Shown: one piece after another, positions 17,076 to 25,001 of the stretch
Layout of the letters: each line of letters starts with the position of its first letter
Numbering within the stretch: the stretch's first letter is position 1
Source of the DNA: Bradyrhizobium liaoningense
GTDB lineage: Bacteria > Pseudomonadota > Alphaproteobacteria > Rhizobiales > Xanthobacteraceae
Length of the DNA: 64,000 nucleotides
Assembly (NCBI RefSeq): GCF_018130955.1
Contig: NZ_JAFCJM010000028.1
Location: 1 to 64,000 of the forward strand
Reading direction: 5' to 3'
The notes under the pieces: generated by a model
Told to the model about the DNA's origin: nothing
Seen by the model: only the letters and a program-made list of their open reading frames with translations
The model's database searches: none
Translations under genes and position numbers: made by a program

Positions 17076-17486
17076 TCAGGCCGGAACGGCGTCGACCAGA
17101 TCGCCGTCGAGTTCGTCGTCGAGATCGTCCTCGAGCGGCGCGAGCACCGAGAGCGGTTTTGTCGACAGCGTGATCGGCTTGCGGCCGCCCGACAGCGACG
17201 GCGTCGCCTTCGTCGCTCCCGCGCGCGACAGCGCGTAGAGAGTCGAGCCGACGCGACCGCCGGTATCGACCAGGTCGCGCTCGCTGCAGCTTGCGGCAAT
17301 CGCGACCGCCAGCGAGTGCAGATGGCTGCGGCGATAGCAGAACAACGCCAGGCGCGCGCGTGCGTCGGGGGAAACACTCTCAACCAGCCTCGGCAGGCCG
17401 CTTTCACTGGCGCGGTACATCTCGCCAAGGAGCTCGTCGCGGACCGGGCAGAAATCGCTTTCGTAGGCTTCGCGGCTTGAAAACAT
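17076..17486 (-). CDS. Hypothetical protein
   Basis: The 136-residue protein has a GGGAGAACC ribosome site and normal codon use for the window. The N-terminal half (FSSREAYESDFCPVRDELLGEMY ... RARLALFCYRRSHLHSLAVAIA) looks helical, and the C terminus is a short acidic tail (LEDDLDDELDGDLVD). I recognise no domain. Its stop abuts the transposase remnant, so the C terminus may have been altered by that insertion. Confidence 0.6.
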   Translation of the reverse strand: MFSSREAYESDFCPVRDELLGEMYRASESGLPRLVESVSPDARARLALFCYRRSHLHSLAVAIAASCSERDLVDTGGRVGSTLYALSRAGATKATPSLSGGRKPITLSTKPLSVLAPLEDDLDDELDGDLVDAVPA

Positions 17487-17617
17487 TGCGGTTCTCCCTC
17501 TACCGGGAAGATGCCGCGCAATTCTCTAATGAAGGGTTAACCACGCCGGCCGGTGGTCGCACGGGGTCCTTGCGCCTTTGCCGCGAATCAGCGCGGCCGC
17601 CGGACAGCGGGCCCGCG

Positions 17618-18004
17618 TCAGTTGGCTGCCATGAAGATGGAGAGGCCAAAACCCGTGAGGTGGTGCAGCGCCTGGTCGATCCCGATCACGGTCCAGAACC
17701 AGGGGTGCTCCTGGTTGACGCCGAGATTGGCTGACACCAGCCCCTTGGCGCGATCGACCGTGATGTGGATGGCGAAGTCGATGAAGGCCACGAACCAGAA
17801 CCGCGGCGCGAGGATCAGGATCAGCGGCAGCGCAACCGCAAGATGAATCAGGCAGTGCGTCAGCAATGGCAGCGCCCAGCCGGTCTTCTGGTCCTTGCCG
17901 TGCGCCATCCAGGAATTTTGCAGCACGAAGTCGGCGATGATGTGCTTGACCGTGAGCAGCACCATCCAGCCAATGAGCGCGTCGACCGGAACCGCCGATG
18001 ACAT
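17618..18004 (-). CDS. DUF3307 membrane protein
   Basis: The 128-residue protein is of the DUF3307 family: LTVKHIIADFVLQNSWMAHGK near the N terminus, LPLLTHCLIHLAVALPLILI, HITVDRAKG and DQALHHLTG, with about four transmembrane helices carrying conserved His and Asp residues. The family's role is unknown, although it is often found near phage-defence or regulatory genes in other bacteria. The ATG at 18004 is used; a TTG at 18019 is possible. Confidence 0.85.
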   Translation of the reverse strand: MSSAVPVDALIGWMVLLTVKHIIADFVLQNSWMAHGKDQKTGWALPLLTHCLIHLAVALPLILILAPRFWFVAFIDFAIHITVDRAKGLVSANLGVNQEHPWFWTVIGIDQALHHLTGFGLSIFMAAN

Positions 18005-18375
18005 GGGTGGAAACGACAAAGCTAAACGCCCTCATGACGTGGAAACGGAAATAATGGAGCGTTCAGCGCAACTTCTTCTTGGGCCCGGCCGGATCGCCGA
18101 GGTCTATCTTTTATGACATCTCCCGCGCCGGATTGCATCCGGGGGGAACCGGAAAATTCGCAAACTGTGGCCGAACGGCGATAGCCGGCCAAGCGCGGCG
18201 CCGGTCGCGGTAACGTTACCTCCGGCTCGAAATTTGCATTCTGTCGCCAGACGACTATCATCTCCAGGTAGAGATTATCGTTCTTTTTTCAGGCGTTTAC
18301 GAATTTTTCGGGCGCCCGCACAGGCTCTTTCGCCAATGCCGCAGCCCGGCAACCGGATAAGGCCAGAGTGCTGCC
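18005..18375. promoter_or_regulatory. Non-coding region between DUF3307 and TAXI genes
   Basis: This 371-bp stretch has no supported gene. It contains the perfect 12-bp palindrome GGTAACGTTACC (18209-18220), about 155 bp before the TAXI start, and a T-rich patch near 18290. It presumably holds both divergent promoters. Confidence 0.4.
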
Positions 18376-19848
18376 ATGAGTGCTGAAGGCCCCATGCCCG
18401 CCAACGACCAACCCCCGTCGCGGCCCAAGGTGATCAAGACCAACCAGCAGCAGGTCGTGCTGTATGTCGTGCTGACCCTGATCCTGTCGCTGATCACCGT
18501 CTGGGGCGGGCGGACGCTGTTGCGGAATTCGGAGACGCTGACCTTTGCGGTCGGCGACGCCAGCAGCGACCAGGCGCGCTTCGCGGCCAAGCTCGCAGAC
18601 GTCCTGAAGAACAACACGTCGCGCTTCCGCCTGAAGATCGTCAACAATCCAGACAATGCCAAGGCGCTTGCCCAATTCGACCGCAAGCAGGCCGATCTTG
18701 CCATCGTGCGGACCGACAACAAGGTACCCCCGCGGGCGCGGACGCTGGCGATCCTCGAGCACGACCTCGTGCTGCTGCTCGGCCCTGGCAACAAGAAGAT
18801 CAAGTCGCTCGCCGAGCTGAAGAAGAAAAAGGTCGCTGTCGTGGCCGAGAACGACAGTTCGCTTGCCTTCGTGCGCACTATGCTCGACGCCCCCGAGGGC
18901 TCGGAGGCAGCAGCTAAGATCCAGATGGCGCCGCAGGGCATCCCGCTGGACAAGCTGTTTTCGCCCGGCGGCTATGGCGCCGTGATCGCCATCGTCCATG
19001 CCACAAGGGCGGTCAGGGACAAGGCCTATGAGCAGGTCGCCCGGCGCGGCGGCTTCACGCTGAACGCCATCGACGAGTCCAAGGCGCTGGCACGCAAGAT
19101 CCCCGGCATCTACGACGAGACGCTGACGGCCGGCACGCTGTCGGCCTCGCCTGAAATTCCCGACGACGACCTCGAAACCATCGGACTGGAATGGCTCCTG
19201 GTCACGCAATCGCGGATGTCGCTCAGCTCGGCCGGCGAGCTGGCCCGCATCATCTACGAGAACAAGTCCGAGCTCGGGCTGGAGAACGGCTTCGCCACGC
19301 GGATCGAGCCGGCCTCCGTCGACAAGGACGCCTTCGTGATGGCGCACCAGGGCGCCGCCGACTACATCAACGACGACACCAAGTCGTTCATGGATAAGTA
19401 CAGCGACATGATGTATCTGGGCGCCGGCGCGCTCAGCGTCATCGGTTCGATCTTCGCGGGACTCTACGCCAAGGTCACGCGTATCGCCCCTGAGCGGGCC
19501 GGCCAGCTCTCGACAGCCATCCTCGATATCGGCGAACGCATCGAGCATGCCCATTCGCTGGATGAACTCGAATGCCTCCAGGAGGAGCTCGAGGGCATTC
19601 TGCGCGGCGCGATCGTGGGACTGAGAGACGGCTCCATAAGTACCGACGGGCTTGATACGTTCAAGCTCGGTTACGAGTTCGTCCGCGACGAGATCGGCAT
19701 GCGCCGCGACTACCTCAAACGGCACGCCGGCGATGCCGAAAGACGGCACGCCGGCGATGCCGACAAGCGCCCAGCCGACGCCGACAAGCCGACCCTGCCC
19801 AATGACGACACCAATGTCGTCGTGGTGAAGACCGCCCAAAGCGCCTGA
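18376..19848 (+). CDS. Membrane-tethered TAXI-family TRAP-type solute-binding protein
   Basis: The 490-residue protein has an uncleaved N-terminal helix (about residues 27-48) followed by a TAXI-type solute-binding domain (LTFAVGDASSDQARFAAKLA ... LAIVRTDN ... GYGAVIAI). A second hydrophobic segment lies near residues 345-365 (YLGAGALSVIGSIFAGLYAKV), followed by a cytoplasmic-looking helical tail. Normal TAXI receptors are soluble periplasmic proteins of about 320 residues. There are no TRAP permease genes beside it. The C terminus carries a duplicated RHAGDA motif coded by two exact 20-bp repeats (19720-19739, 19744-19763). Confidence 0.85.
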   Translation: MSAEGPMPANDQPPSRPKVIKTNQQQVVLYVVLTLILSLITVWGGRTLLRNSETLTFAVGDASSDQARFAAKLADVLKNNTSRFRLKIVNNPDNAKALAQFDRKQADLAIVRTDNKVPPRARTLAILEHDLVLLLGPGNKKIKSLAELKKKKVAVVAENDSSLAFVRTMLDAPEGSEAAAKIQMAPQGIPLDKLFSPGGYGAVIAIVHATRAVRDKAYEQVARRGGFTLNAIDESKALARKIPGIYDETLTAGTLSASPEIPDDDLETIGLEWLLVTQSRMSLSSAGELARIIYENKSELGLENGFATRIEPASVDKDAFVMAHQGAADYINDDTKSFMDKYSDMMYLGAGALSVIGSIFAGLYAKVTRIAPERAGQLSTAILDIGERIEHAHSLDELECLQEELEGILRGAIVGLRDGSISTDGLDTFKLGYEFVRDEIGMRRDYLKRHAGDAERRHAGDADKRPADADKPTLPNDDTNVVVVKTAQSA

Positions 19849-19910
19849 GCCCGACCCGTCGGCAGGCGACCTCGGACCCCTGGGGCCGCGGTATTTCTTG
19901 GCCGCCCACC

Positions 19911-19942
19911 AAAAACATCGAAAACAACCCCATGCAAAGTAG
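19911..19942. repeat. 32-nt conserved element, copy 1
   Basis: The core CAACCCCATGCAAAGTAG and its A-rich left part recur at 60576-60607 with 31 of 32 identical bases. Neither copy lies in a supported gene. On the minus strand it would read CTACTTTGC then ATG GGG TTG TTT. Confidence 0.7.
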
Positions 19943-20039
19943 CCGGCGGGGTGTCTCCACAGAGAGGCTCCCTGAATGCAGAGAGTGCGAATCCGGCGCT
20001 TCGCGTCACAAAAATAAGCAATTTCAGTGTCTTACATCA

Positions 20040-20060
20040 TACTGACAAAATCTGTCAGTA
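20040..20060. promoter_or_regulatory. Perfect operator-like palindrome before the NTF2-like gene
   Basis: TACTGACA N5 TGTCAGTA, with exact 8-bp arms, lies 41 bp before the gene at 20102. It has the same TGACA N5 TGTCA core and the same 5-bp spacer as the palindrome at 25691-25719. It is probably bound by a WYL regulator, most simply that at 21478. Confidence 0.65.
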
Positions 20061-20101
20061 CCATGCGCTAGTGTCAGCTCATCATCCCGATGAAAGGAAA
20101 C

Positions 20102-20476
20102 ATGATGACTGAACGCACAGCACTTGCGATCGCCCGCGCCTACGTCGAGGCCATCGTGAACAAGGATGTCGAGGCAATTATCTCGAACTCATCCGACAAC
20201 GTTGTCTGCATCTCGCCGACCGGACGCATCGCCGGTACGGAGGCATTCCGCGGATTTCACGACGGCTTCGCCCGCATGATCAAGAAGATCACGGTCCTCG
20301 CCACTTACGGCGACGATGAGCAGGCCGTCATCGTCTACAACGCGGAAACCCACCCCGTTCCGAACTCCATCGTTGCCGAACTCATCAAGGTCAAGAGCGG
20401 CAAGATCGCCTCGACCGAGGTGATTTACGACGCAACACGGTTCGCCGCCTACATGGCGACGGTGCAGCCTCACTAA
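20102..20476 (+). CDS. NTF2/ketosteroid isomerase-like protein
   Basis: The 124-residue product is of SnoaL/NTF2-like fold: ARAYVEAIVNKDVEAIISNSS, then GRIAGTEAFRGFHDGFARM and the C-terminal strand IVAELIKVKSGKIASTEVIYD. Such proteins bind small hydrophobic ligands in a cone-shaped pocket, and some are isomerases or cyclases. The ATG at 20102 has an AAAGGAAA site; 20090 and 20105 are alternatives. It lies 22 bp before the oxidoreductase gene and seems co-transcribed with it. Confidence 0.82.
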   Translation: MMTERTALAIARAYVEAIVNKDVEAIISNSSDNVVCISPTGRIAGTEAFRGFHDGFARMIKKITVLATYGDDEQAVIVYNAETHPVPNSIVAELIKVKSGKIASTEVIYDATRFAAYMATVQPH

Positions 20477-20498
20477 CCCTCGCCGATGGAGTGCATTT

Positions 20499-21431
20499 GT
20501 GAAACGCATTCAGTACCGCCGGTATGGCGGCCCCGAGACGATGAAGCTCGAAAGCTTCGAGCTTGAACCCCCGCGGCAAGGCCAGGTCGCGGTGAAGGTC
20601 AGGTTCGTCGCGATCAACCCCATCGATTGGAAGGTACGCCGCGGCGCGCTCAAGATGATGACGGGCAACGCCTTCCCTCGCGCGATGGGCAGCGACTTTT
20701 CCGGGACGGTGATTTCGGTCGGCGCTGGCGTGACGCGCTTCAAGCCGGGCGATGCCGTGTTCGGGCTCGCCCGCCTGAAGGAGAGCGGTGCGCTCGGTGA
20801 AGCCGTTGTCACCAACGAAACCTTCCTCGCGAAAAAGCCGGACAATTTGCCCTTCGAGGATGCGGCCTGCCTCGGAACTCCCGGTGTCACGGCTTGGAAC
20901 GGCCTCGTCGACAAGGCCGGGCTCAAGCGCGGGCAATCCGTCTTCATCAACGGCTGTACCGGCGCGGTTGGGGAAGCCGCCGTTCAGATTGCCCGGATGC
21001 TTGGCGCGACGGTTTCGGGCAGTTGCAGCGCCGAGGCCATGCCGCGAGCCCGCGATCTCGGTGTGCAGAACATCTTCGACTACCGCACCACGGATTTCTC
21101 CGCGCTGCGTGATCGGTTCGACGTGGTCTACGATACGGCCGCGGTGATGCCGACGGCCACGGGCTTGCACCTCGCGGGCAGGAAGGGCGTGTTTCTGGAT
21201 ATCGATCCGACGCCCATGAAATTTCTTCGCGCGCTTTTCAACCGCCGCCTGAAGCCTGTCGTTTGCTCGCCGCGATCGGACATCCTCAACGGAATCGCGC
21301 GGGCGGCAGGAGACGGAAAGCTACGGCTCCGGATTGGCGAGATGGTATCGCTCGACCAGGCGATCCCGCTCGTGACTGCCCTTGAGAAAAGCCAGAAGCT
21401 CGCCGGCAAGGGGCTGGTTGCGATAGCCTGA
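20499..21431 (+). CDS. Zinc-free MDR quinone oxidoreductase-like protein
   Basis: The 310-residue medium-chain dehydrogenase/reductase has the GroES-like domain (FVAINPIDWKVRRGAL, MGSDFSGTVISVGAGV) and a Rossmann domain with NGCTGAVGEAAVQIA. The zinc ligands of alcohol dehydrogenases are absent, placing it with NADPH:quinone oxidoreductase or enone-reductase types. It starts at GTG with a GGAG site 9 bp upstream. It sits between the NTF2-like gene and the WYL regulator, which suggests one regulated redox or detoxification unit. Confidence 0.88.
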   Translation: MKRIQYRRYGGPETMKLESFELEPPRQGQVAVKVRFVAINPIDWKVRRGALKMMTGNAFPRAMGSDFSGTVISVGAGVTRFKPGDAVFGLARLKESGALGEAVVTNETFLAKKPDNLPFEDAACLGTPGVTAWNGLVDKAGLKRGQSVFINGCTGAVGEAAVQIARMLGATVSGSCSAEAMPRARDLGVQNIFDYRTTDFSALRDRFDVVYDTAAVMPTATGLHLAGRKGVFLDIDPTPMKFLRALFNRRLKPVVCSPRSDILNGIARAAGDGKLRLRIGEMVSLDQAIPLVTALEKSQKLAGKGLVAIA

Positions 21432-21440
21432 AGTGCCTGC

Positions 21441-21455
21441 TGCCAAATTTTGGCA
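21441..21455. promoter_or_regulatory. Palindrome before WYL regulator 2
   Basis: TGCCAAATTTTGGCA is a perfect 7-bp-arm palindrome around a central T, 22 bp before the regulator ATG. It shares the TGCCA half-site with the glutathione transferase palindrome at 13447. It is a likely autoregulatory operator. Confidence 0.6.
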
Positions 21456-21477
21456 TGAGCCGTGGTAGGCTGCTTCC

Positions 21478-22179
21478 ATGTCCAAAAGCGAACGGCTTTT
21501 CGATCTCATGCAGATGCTCCGCCGGCATCCGCGCCCCGTGCCGGGCAGCGATCTTGCGCGCGAAGCTGGCGTGTCGTTGCGGACGGTCTATCGCGACATC
21601 GCGGCCTTGCAGGCACTGGGCGCCGAGATCGATGGGGAGCCGGGCGTTGGATATGTGTTGCGCCCGGGCTTTCTCTTGCCGCCATTGATGTTCTCGGAAG
21701 AGGAGATTCAGGCCGTGGCGCTCGGCGTCCAATGGGTGCAGCGGCAGACGGACGAGGGACTTGCCTTTGCCGCGAATAACGCACTCTCAAAGATCGTCGC
21801 GGTGCTTCCTGCGGAGCTGCGCGACAAGGTGGACGACCGAAGTTTTCATGTCAGCCGCCGTCCGCCGAAGGCGCCCATCGTGGATCTCCAGATGCTGCGG
21901 CAGGCGATGCGCGAGCAGCGCAAGCTGCGCATGGCCTATCGCGACCCCAAGGGAGCTGAAACGGAGCGCGTCATCTGGCCGATCATGCTTGGGTTCTTCG
22001 AAGCTCGGCGCATCATTGCTGGCTGGTGCGAGCTTCGGAAGGATTTCCGCACCTTCCGCGCGGACCGGATCGTGCACATCAAGCTCTTGAAAGAGCGCTA
22101 TCCCGGCCGCAGGCGCGACCTGGTCAAGCGGTGGCGGGCGCAAGTTGACGAGCAGAGCGCGTCGAGCGCTTCGTCCTAA
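21478..22179 (+). CDS. YafY-type HTH/WYL transcriptional regulator (2)
   Basis: The 233-residue regulator has an N-terminal HTH (SERLFDLMQMLRRHPRPVPG, SLRTVYRDIAALQALG) and a C-terminal WYL domain (LRMAYRDPKGAETERVIWPI ... RIIAGWCELRKDFRTFRADRI). It is nearly collinear with the regulator at 13801, including YVLRPGFLLPPLMFSEEE against YILEKGFDLPPLMLTPDE. It probably controls the upstream NTF2-like/oxidoreductase pair and itself. Confidence 0.92.
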   Translation: MSKSERLFDLMQMLRRHPRPVPGSDLAREAGVSLRTVYRDIAALQALGAEIDGEPGVGYVLRPGFLLPPLMFSEEEIQAVALGVQWVQRQTDEGLAFAANNALSKIVAVLPAELRDKVDDRSFHVSRRPPKAPIVDLQMLRQAMREQRKLRMAYRDPKGAETERVIWPIMLGFFEARRIIAGWCELRKDFRTFRADRIVHIKLLKERYPGRRRDLVKRWRAQVDEQSASSASS

Positions 22180-22369
22180 AGGACAAGTGGCGCATTCAGT
22201 CCCTTGGGCTTGCGGCCCCGCCGGGGCCGGATTCCCGGCGGGCTCCGGCCGCCGTCGCACCTGCGAGAAACGACAGGTCGTTGACGGGCCCGGCCCGCAC
22301 GGGCAGTTTGGCGCAAGCGTCCCAGCCGGGACGGACACGCCAACCCAAGGACCAGGCTACCCTCGCCGC

Positions 22370-23479
22370 ATGTCAAAACCGTCGATCCCCGTTCTGGCGC
22401 GGTTTGTGGCCGCCACGGCCGGCCGCAACATGACCCGGGCGGCCTATTTGGCGGTGGCGGTCGGCGTCGCGACCATGGTGCTGCTGACCGTCGATCCGGC
22501 CTATGCGGCGGCGCACCGCTGGGTCGACGGTGTGTTGTGGGTGTGCCTTGCCTATTTCGTGTTCGAATGGGTCGTGCGCCTGCGCCATATGGCAGCGCAG
22601 AAGCGTCTGCCGCTCTATCTGCTCTCCTCCAGCGGCATCGTCGATACGATCGGCGCGCTGGCAATCCCGCTTGCCCTCGTGGCGGGGGTCGAGCCCAGGA
22701 CCGCGTGGCTGCTCAGCGTGCTCTGGGTGCTGAAGGTGGTGCCGGGCATTCCGGGCCTGCGCCAGCTCCGCCGCGTGCTGGTGCTGGAATCGGGACCGCT
22801 GCTCAGCGTGCTAGTGATCTTCCTGATGGTGGTGCTGCTCGCCTCCGTCGCCGAATACTTCCTCGAGCACGACGTGCAGCCGCAGACCTTCGGCAGCGTG
22901 CCATCCGCGTTGTGGTGGGCGGTGGTGACCTTGACCACGACCGGCTATGGCGACGTCGTCCCGGTGACACCGCTCGGGCGCCTGGTGGCGGGGCTGGTGA
23001 TGATCTCGGGCCTCGGCGTGTTCGGCCTCTGGACCGGTATTCTGGCGACCGGCTTTGCCGCCGAGACACGGCGCGACAATTTCCTCAAGACCTGGGAGAC
23101 CGTCAGCAACGTGCCGTTCTTTGCGGCGCTCGGGCCGGCCGCGATCGCCGACGTCACCCACATGCTGCGCACCATGGACCTGCCCGCGCGCACCATGATC
23201 ATCAGGAAGGGCCAGCAGGGCGACTGCATGTATTTCATCGCCTCCGGCGAAGTCGCGGTCGATCTGCCCGGAAAAAAGGTGCAGCTCGGCGAAGGCGCCT
23301 TCTTCGGCGAGATGGCGCTGCTCGGCAACAATGTCCGCGGGGCAAATGTCACGACCACGAAAGTGTCGCGACTCCTGGTGCTCGACCTCGTCGATTTCCG
23401 CGTGCTGATGGCGCGGCACCCCGATCTCGCCGAGACCATCGATGCCGAGGCCAAGCGCCGCGCGCTGGAAAACAAATAG
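22370..23479 (+). CDS. MloK1-like cyclic-nucleotide-gated potassium channel
   Basis: The 369-residue protein has six transmembrane helices, a pore loop with the K+ selectivity filter TTGYGD (residues 190-195) and a C-terminal cyclic-nucleotide-binding domain. That domain has the phosphate-binding cassette GEGAFFGEMALLGNNVRGANV, including the Arg expected to bind cAMP phosphate. The architecture and WWAVVTLTTTGYGD ... FGLWTGILATGFAAE follow Mesorhizobium MloK1. The S4 region (LKVVPGIPGLRQLRRVL) carries few charges, as in that non-voltage-gated channel. The ATG at 22370 starts the protein; the longer frame back to 22145 overlaps the regulator. Confidence 0.92.
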   Translation: MSKPSIPVLARFVAATAGRNMTRAAYLAVAVGVATMVLLTVDPAYAAAHRWVDGVLWVCLAYFVFEWVVRLRHMAAQKRLPLYLLSSSGIVDTIGALAIPLALVAGVEPRTAWLLSVLWVLKVVPGIPGLRQLRRVLVLESGPLLSVLVIFLMVVLLASVAEYFLEHDVQPQTFGSVPSALWWAVVTLTTTGYGDVVPVTPLGRLVAGLVMISGLGVFGLWTGILATGFAAETRRDNFLKTWETVSNVPFFAALGPAAIADVTHMLRTMDLPARTMIIRKGQQGDCMYFIASGEVAVDLPGKKVQLGEGAFFGEMALLGNNVRGANVTTTKVSRLLVLDLVDFRVLMARHPDLAETIDAEAKRRALENK

Positions 23480-23505
23480 CAAGAAGCCGAGAAACGGAGA
23501 CGATC

Positions 23506-24291
23506 ATGTCTGACGCGGCCGACACCGCCAGCCCCCCTGTGCTCGAGCTCGACGGCGCGCGCGCCACCATTCGCCTCAACCGTCCGAGGCACCTCAACCG
23601 GCTTCAGGCCGAGGATCTCGGCGAACTCGTCAGGCTGTTCGACCGGATCGAGGCCGATCCCAAAATCCGCGTGCTGGTGCTGACCGGCACGGGACGCGCC
23701 TTCTCGGCCGGCTATGACCTCAATTCCGTCGCCGAGCGCGCAGTCAGCGCCAATGAGCAGCAGAGCGCGGGCTCGGCCTTCGAGGTCGTGGTCAACCGGC
23801 TGGAGGATCTCGGCGTGCCGACGATCTGCCGGCTCAATGGCGGGGTCTATGGCGGCTCGACCGATCTTGCGCTCGCCTGTGACTTCCGCATCGGCGTCGA
23901 CACATCAGAGATGTTCATGCCGGCCGCGCGCCTCGGGCTGCACTACTACACGAGCGGCATCAAGCGCTACGTCACGCGGCTCGGCGTCGACAACGCGAAG
24001 AAGCTGTTCTTGACCGCGCAAAAGATCAGCGCACCGGAAATGCTGCGCATCGGCTACCTCACCGCCATGGTGGCCGAGGAACTCCTGGACGAGGAGGTCG
24101 ACAGTCTTGCGACCATTCTTGCCGGCAACGCGCCGATGGCGATGGCCGGCATGAAGCGCGCCATCAACGAATTTTGCCGCGGCGAGCTCGACGAAGTAGC
24201 CGCCGACCGCCGTCACCGCGAGAGCATGCGCGGCGACGAGATCAAGGAAGGCATCAAGGCCTTTGCGGAGAAGCGGGCGCCGCGGTTTTGA
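23506..24291 (+). CDS. Enoyl-CoA hydratase/isomerase family protein
   Basis: The 261-residue crotonase-fold protein has the oxyanion motifs GRAFSAGYDLNSVAE and CRLNGGVYGGSTDLALACDFRIG. The usual catalytic Glu of the PE(x)G segment is not evident: the equivalent region reads MPAARLGLHYYTSGIKRY, so it may be an isomerase, hydrolase or other crotonase type rather than a hydratase. It starts 26 bp after the K+ channel stop and may share its transcript, an unusual pairing. Confidence 0.82.
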   Translation: MSDAADTASPPVLELDGARATIRLNRPRHLNRLQAEDLGELVRLFDRIEADPKIRVLVLTGTGRAFSAGYDLNSVAERAVSANEQQSAGSAFEVVVNRLEDLGVPTICRLNGGVYGGSTDLALACDFRIGVDTSEMFMPAARLGLHYYTSGIKRYVTRLGVDNAKKLFLTAQKISAPEMLRIGYLTAMVAEELLDEEVDSLATILAGNAPMAMAGMKRAINEFCRGELDEVAADRRHRESMRGDEIKEGIKAFAEKRAPRF

Positions 24292-24330
24292 GTGGGGCTG
24301 GGGAGTGCAAGGCCGCGCCTCATACTCCGT

Positions 24331-24470
24331 GTCGTCCCGGCGAAGGCCGGACCCATAACCCCAGGGAAAAGTTGTGGCGCGAAGCGGGTAACCCCGTGTC
24401 TTCGTCAAACCTCTCCCTGTGGTTATGGGTCCCCGATCTGCGCTCGCTCCGCTCACTTGTCCGGGACGAC
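24331..24470. repeat. 140-bp palindromic repeat, GTCGTCCCGGCG family, copy 1
   Basis: It starts GTCGTCCCGGCGAAGGCCGG and ends CCGGGACGAC, with an inner GACCCATAACC / GGTTATGGGTC arm pair. The same architecture recurs at 44516-44658 and, shortened, at 38201-38226. It is non-coding and lies between convergent genes. Confidence 0.75.
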
Positions 24471-24548
24471 GAGGGGGGATTGATGCAGCGCCGTCGCGAC
24501 AAATCGAGCTGTCGTTCCGGCTTTTGGCCGGACGACAGTGCGGACGTT

Positions 24549-24983
24549 TCACGCCCGCTTCGATCGCATCGCGCGGACCTGGGTAAGTTTGGGATCCTTG
24601 GCCAGCGCCTGGTAGCGCTTGCTGTCGACGGCGTAGATCGCGATGCGGCCTTCGCTGTCGGCGTGAATGCCCCAGCCAAAGCGCTTGCCGAGGCCGGAGG
24701 CGCGCATGCAGGCCTGGCCGCGGGAGAAGTACGCCTCGCGGGCCGCGCTCTTCTCCTTCTTCGTCGCCTTGGCGCCCAGTTCGCGGCCGGGCGCCGACGT
24801 GGCAAAAATCACGTCGTCGGACGTGTAGGTGTAGGGCGCGCTCGCGATCATCGCATACTGCAGGCCCGCGACCGTCGCGTTGCCCGCGCGCGGCGGCGGC
24901 TCCTCCCCGGTGCGCGCGGGGCAATCTTCTGCGACCCGGATGAAAGTGTCGAAGCAGTTTGTCGTGTGCAAAGCCTTGCTCAT
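24549..24983 (-). CDS. DUF6157 family protein
   Basis: The 144-residue protein matches the uncharacterised family with N-terminal TTNCFDTFIRVAEDCP, the central QYAMIASAPYTYTSDDVIF and a later FSRGQACMRASGLGKRFGWG. The function is unknown. It is transcribed with the same orientation as the glutathione transferase 18 bp upstream, suggesting an operon controlled by the palindrome at 25691-25719. Confidence 0.78.
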   Translation of the reverse strand: MSKALHTTNCFDTFIRVAEDCPARTGEEPPPRAGNATVAGLQYAMIASAPYTYTSDDVIFATSAPGRELGAKATKKEKSAAREAYFSRGQACMRASGLGKRFGWGIHADSEGRIAIYAVDSKRYQALAKDPKLTQVRAMRSKRA

Positions 24984-25001
24984 CTGATCATCCGTCGTCC
25001 T

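Noticed and set aside
18289-19839. 516-codon minus-strand frame opposite the TAXI gene
   Set aside because: The TAXI protein has fold, anchor and ribosome context. The antisense translation shows no recognisable motif.
24331-24470. Possible CRISPR array among the many repeats
   Set aside because: Repeats are single palindromic elements in different gaps, without regular spacing, unique spacers or cas genes.
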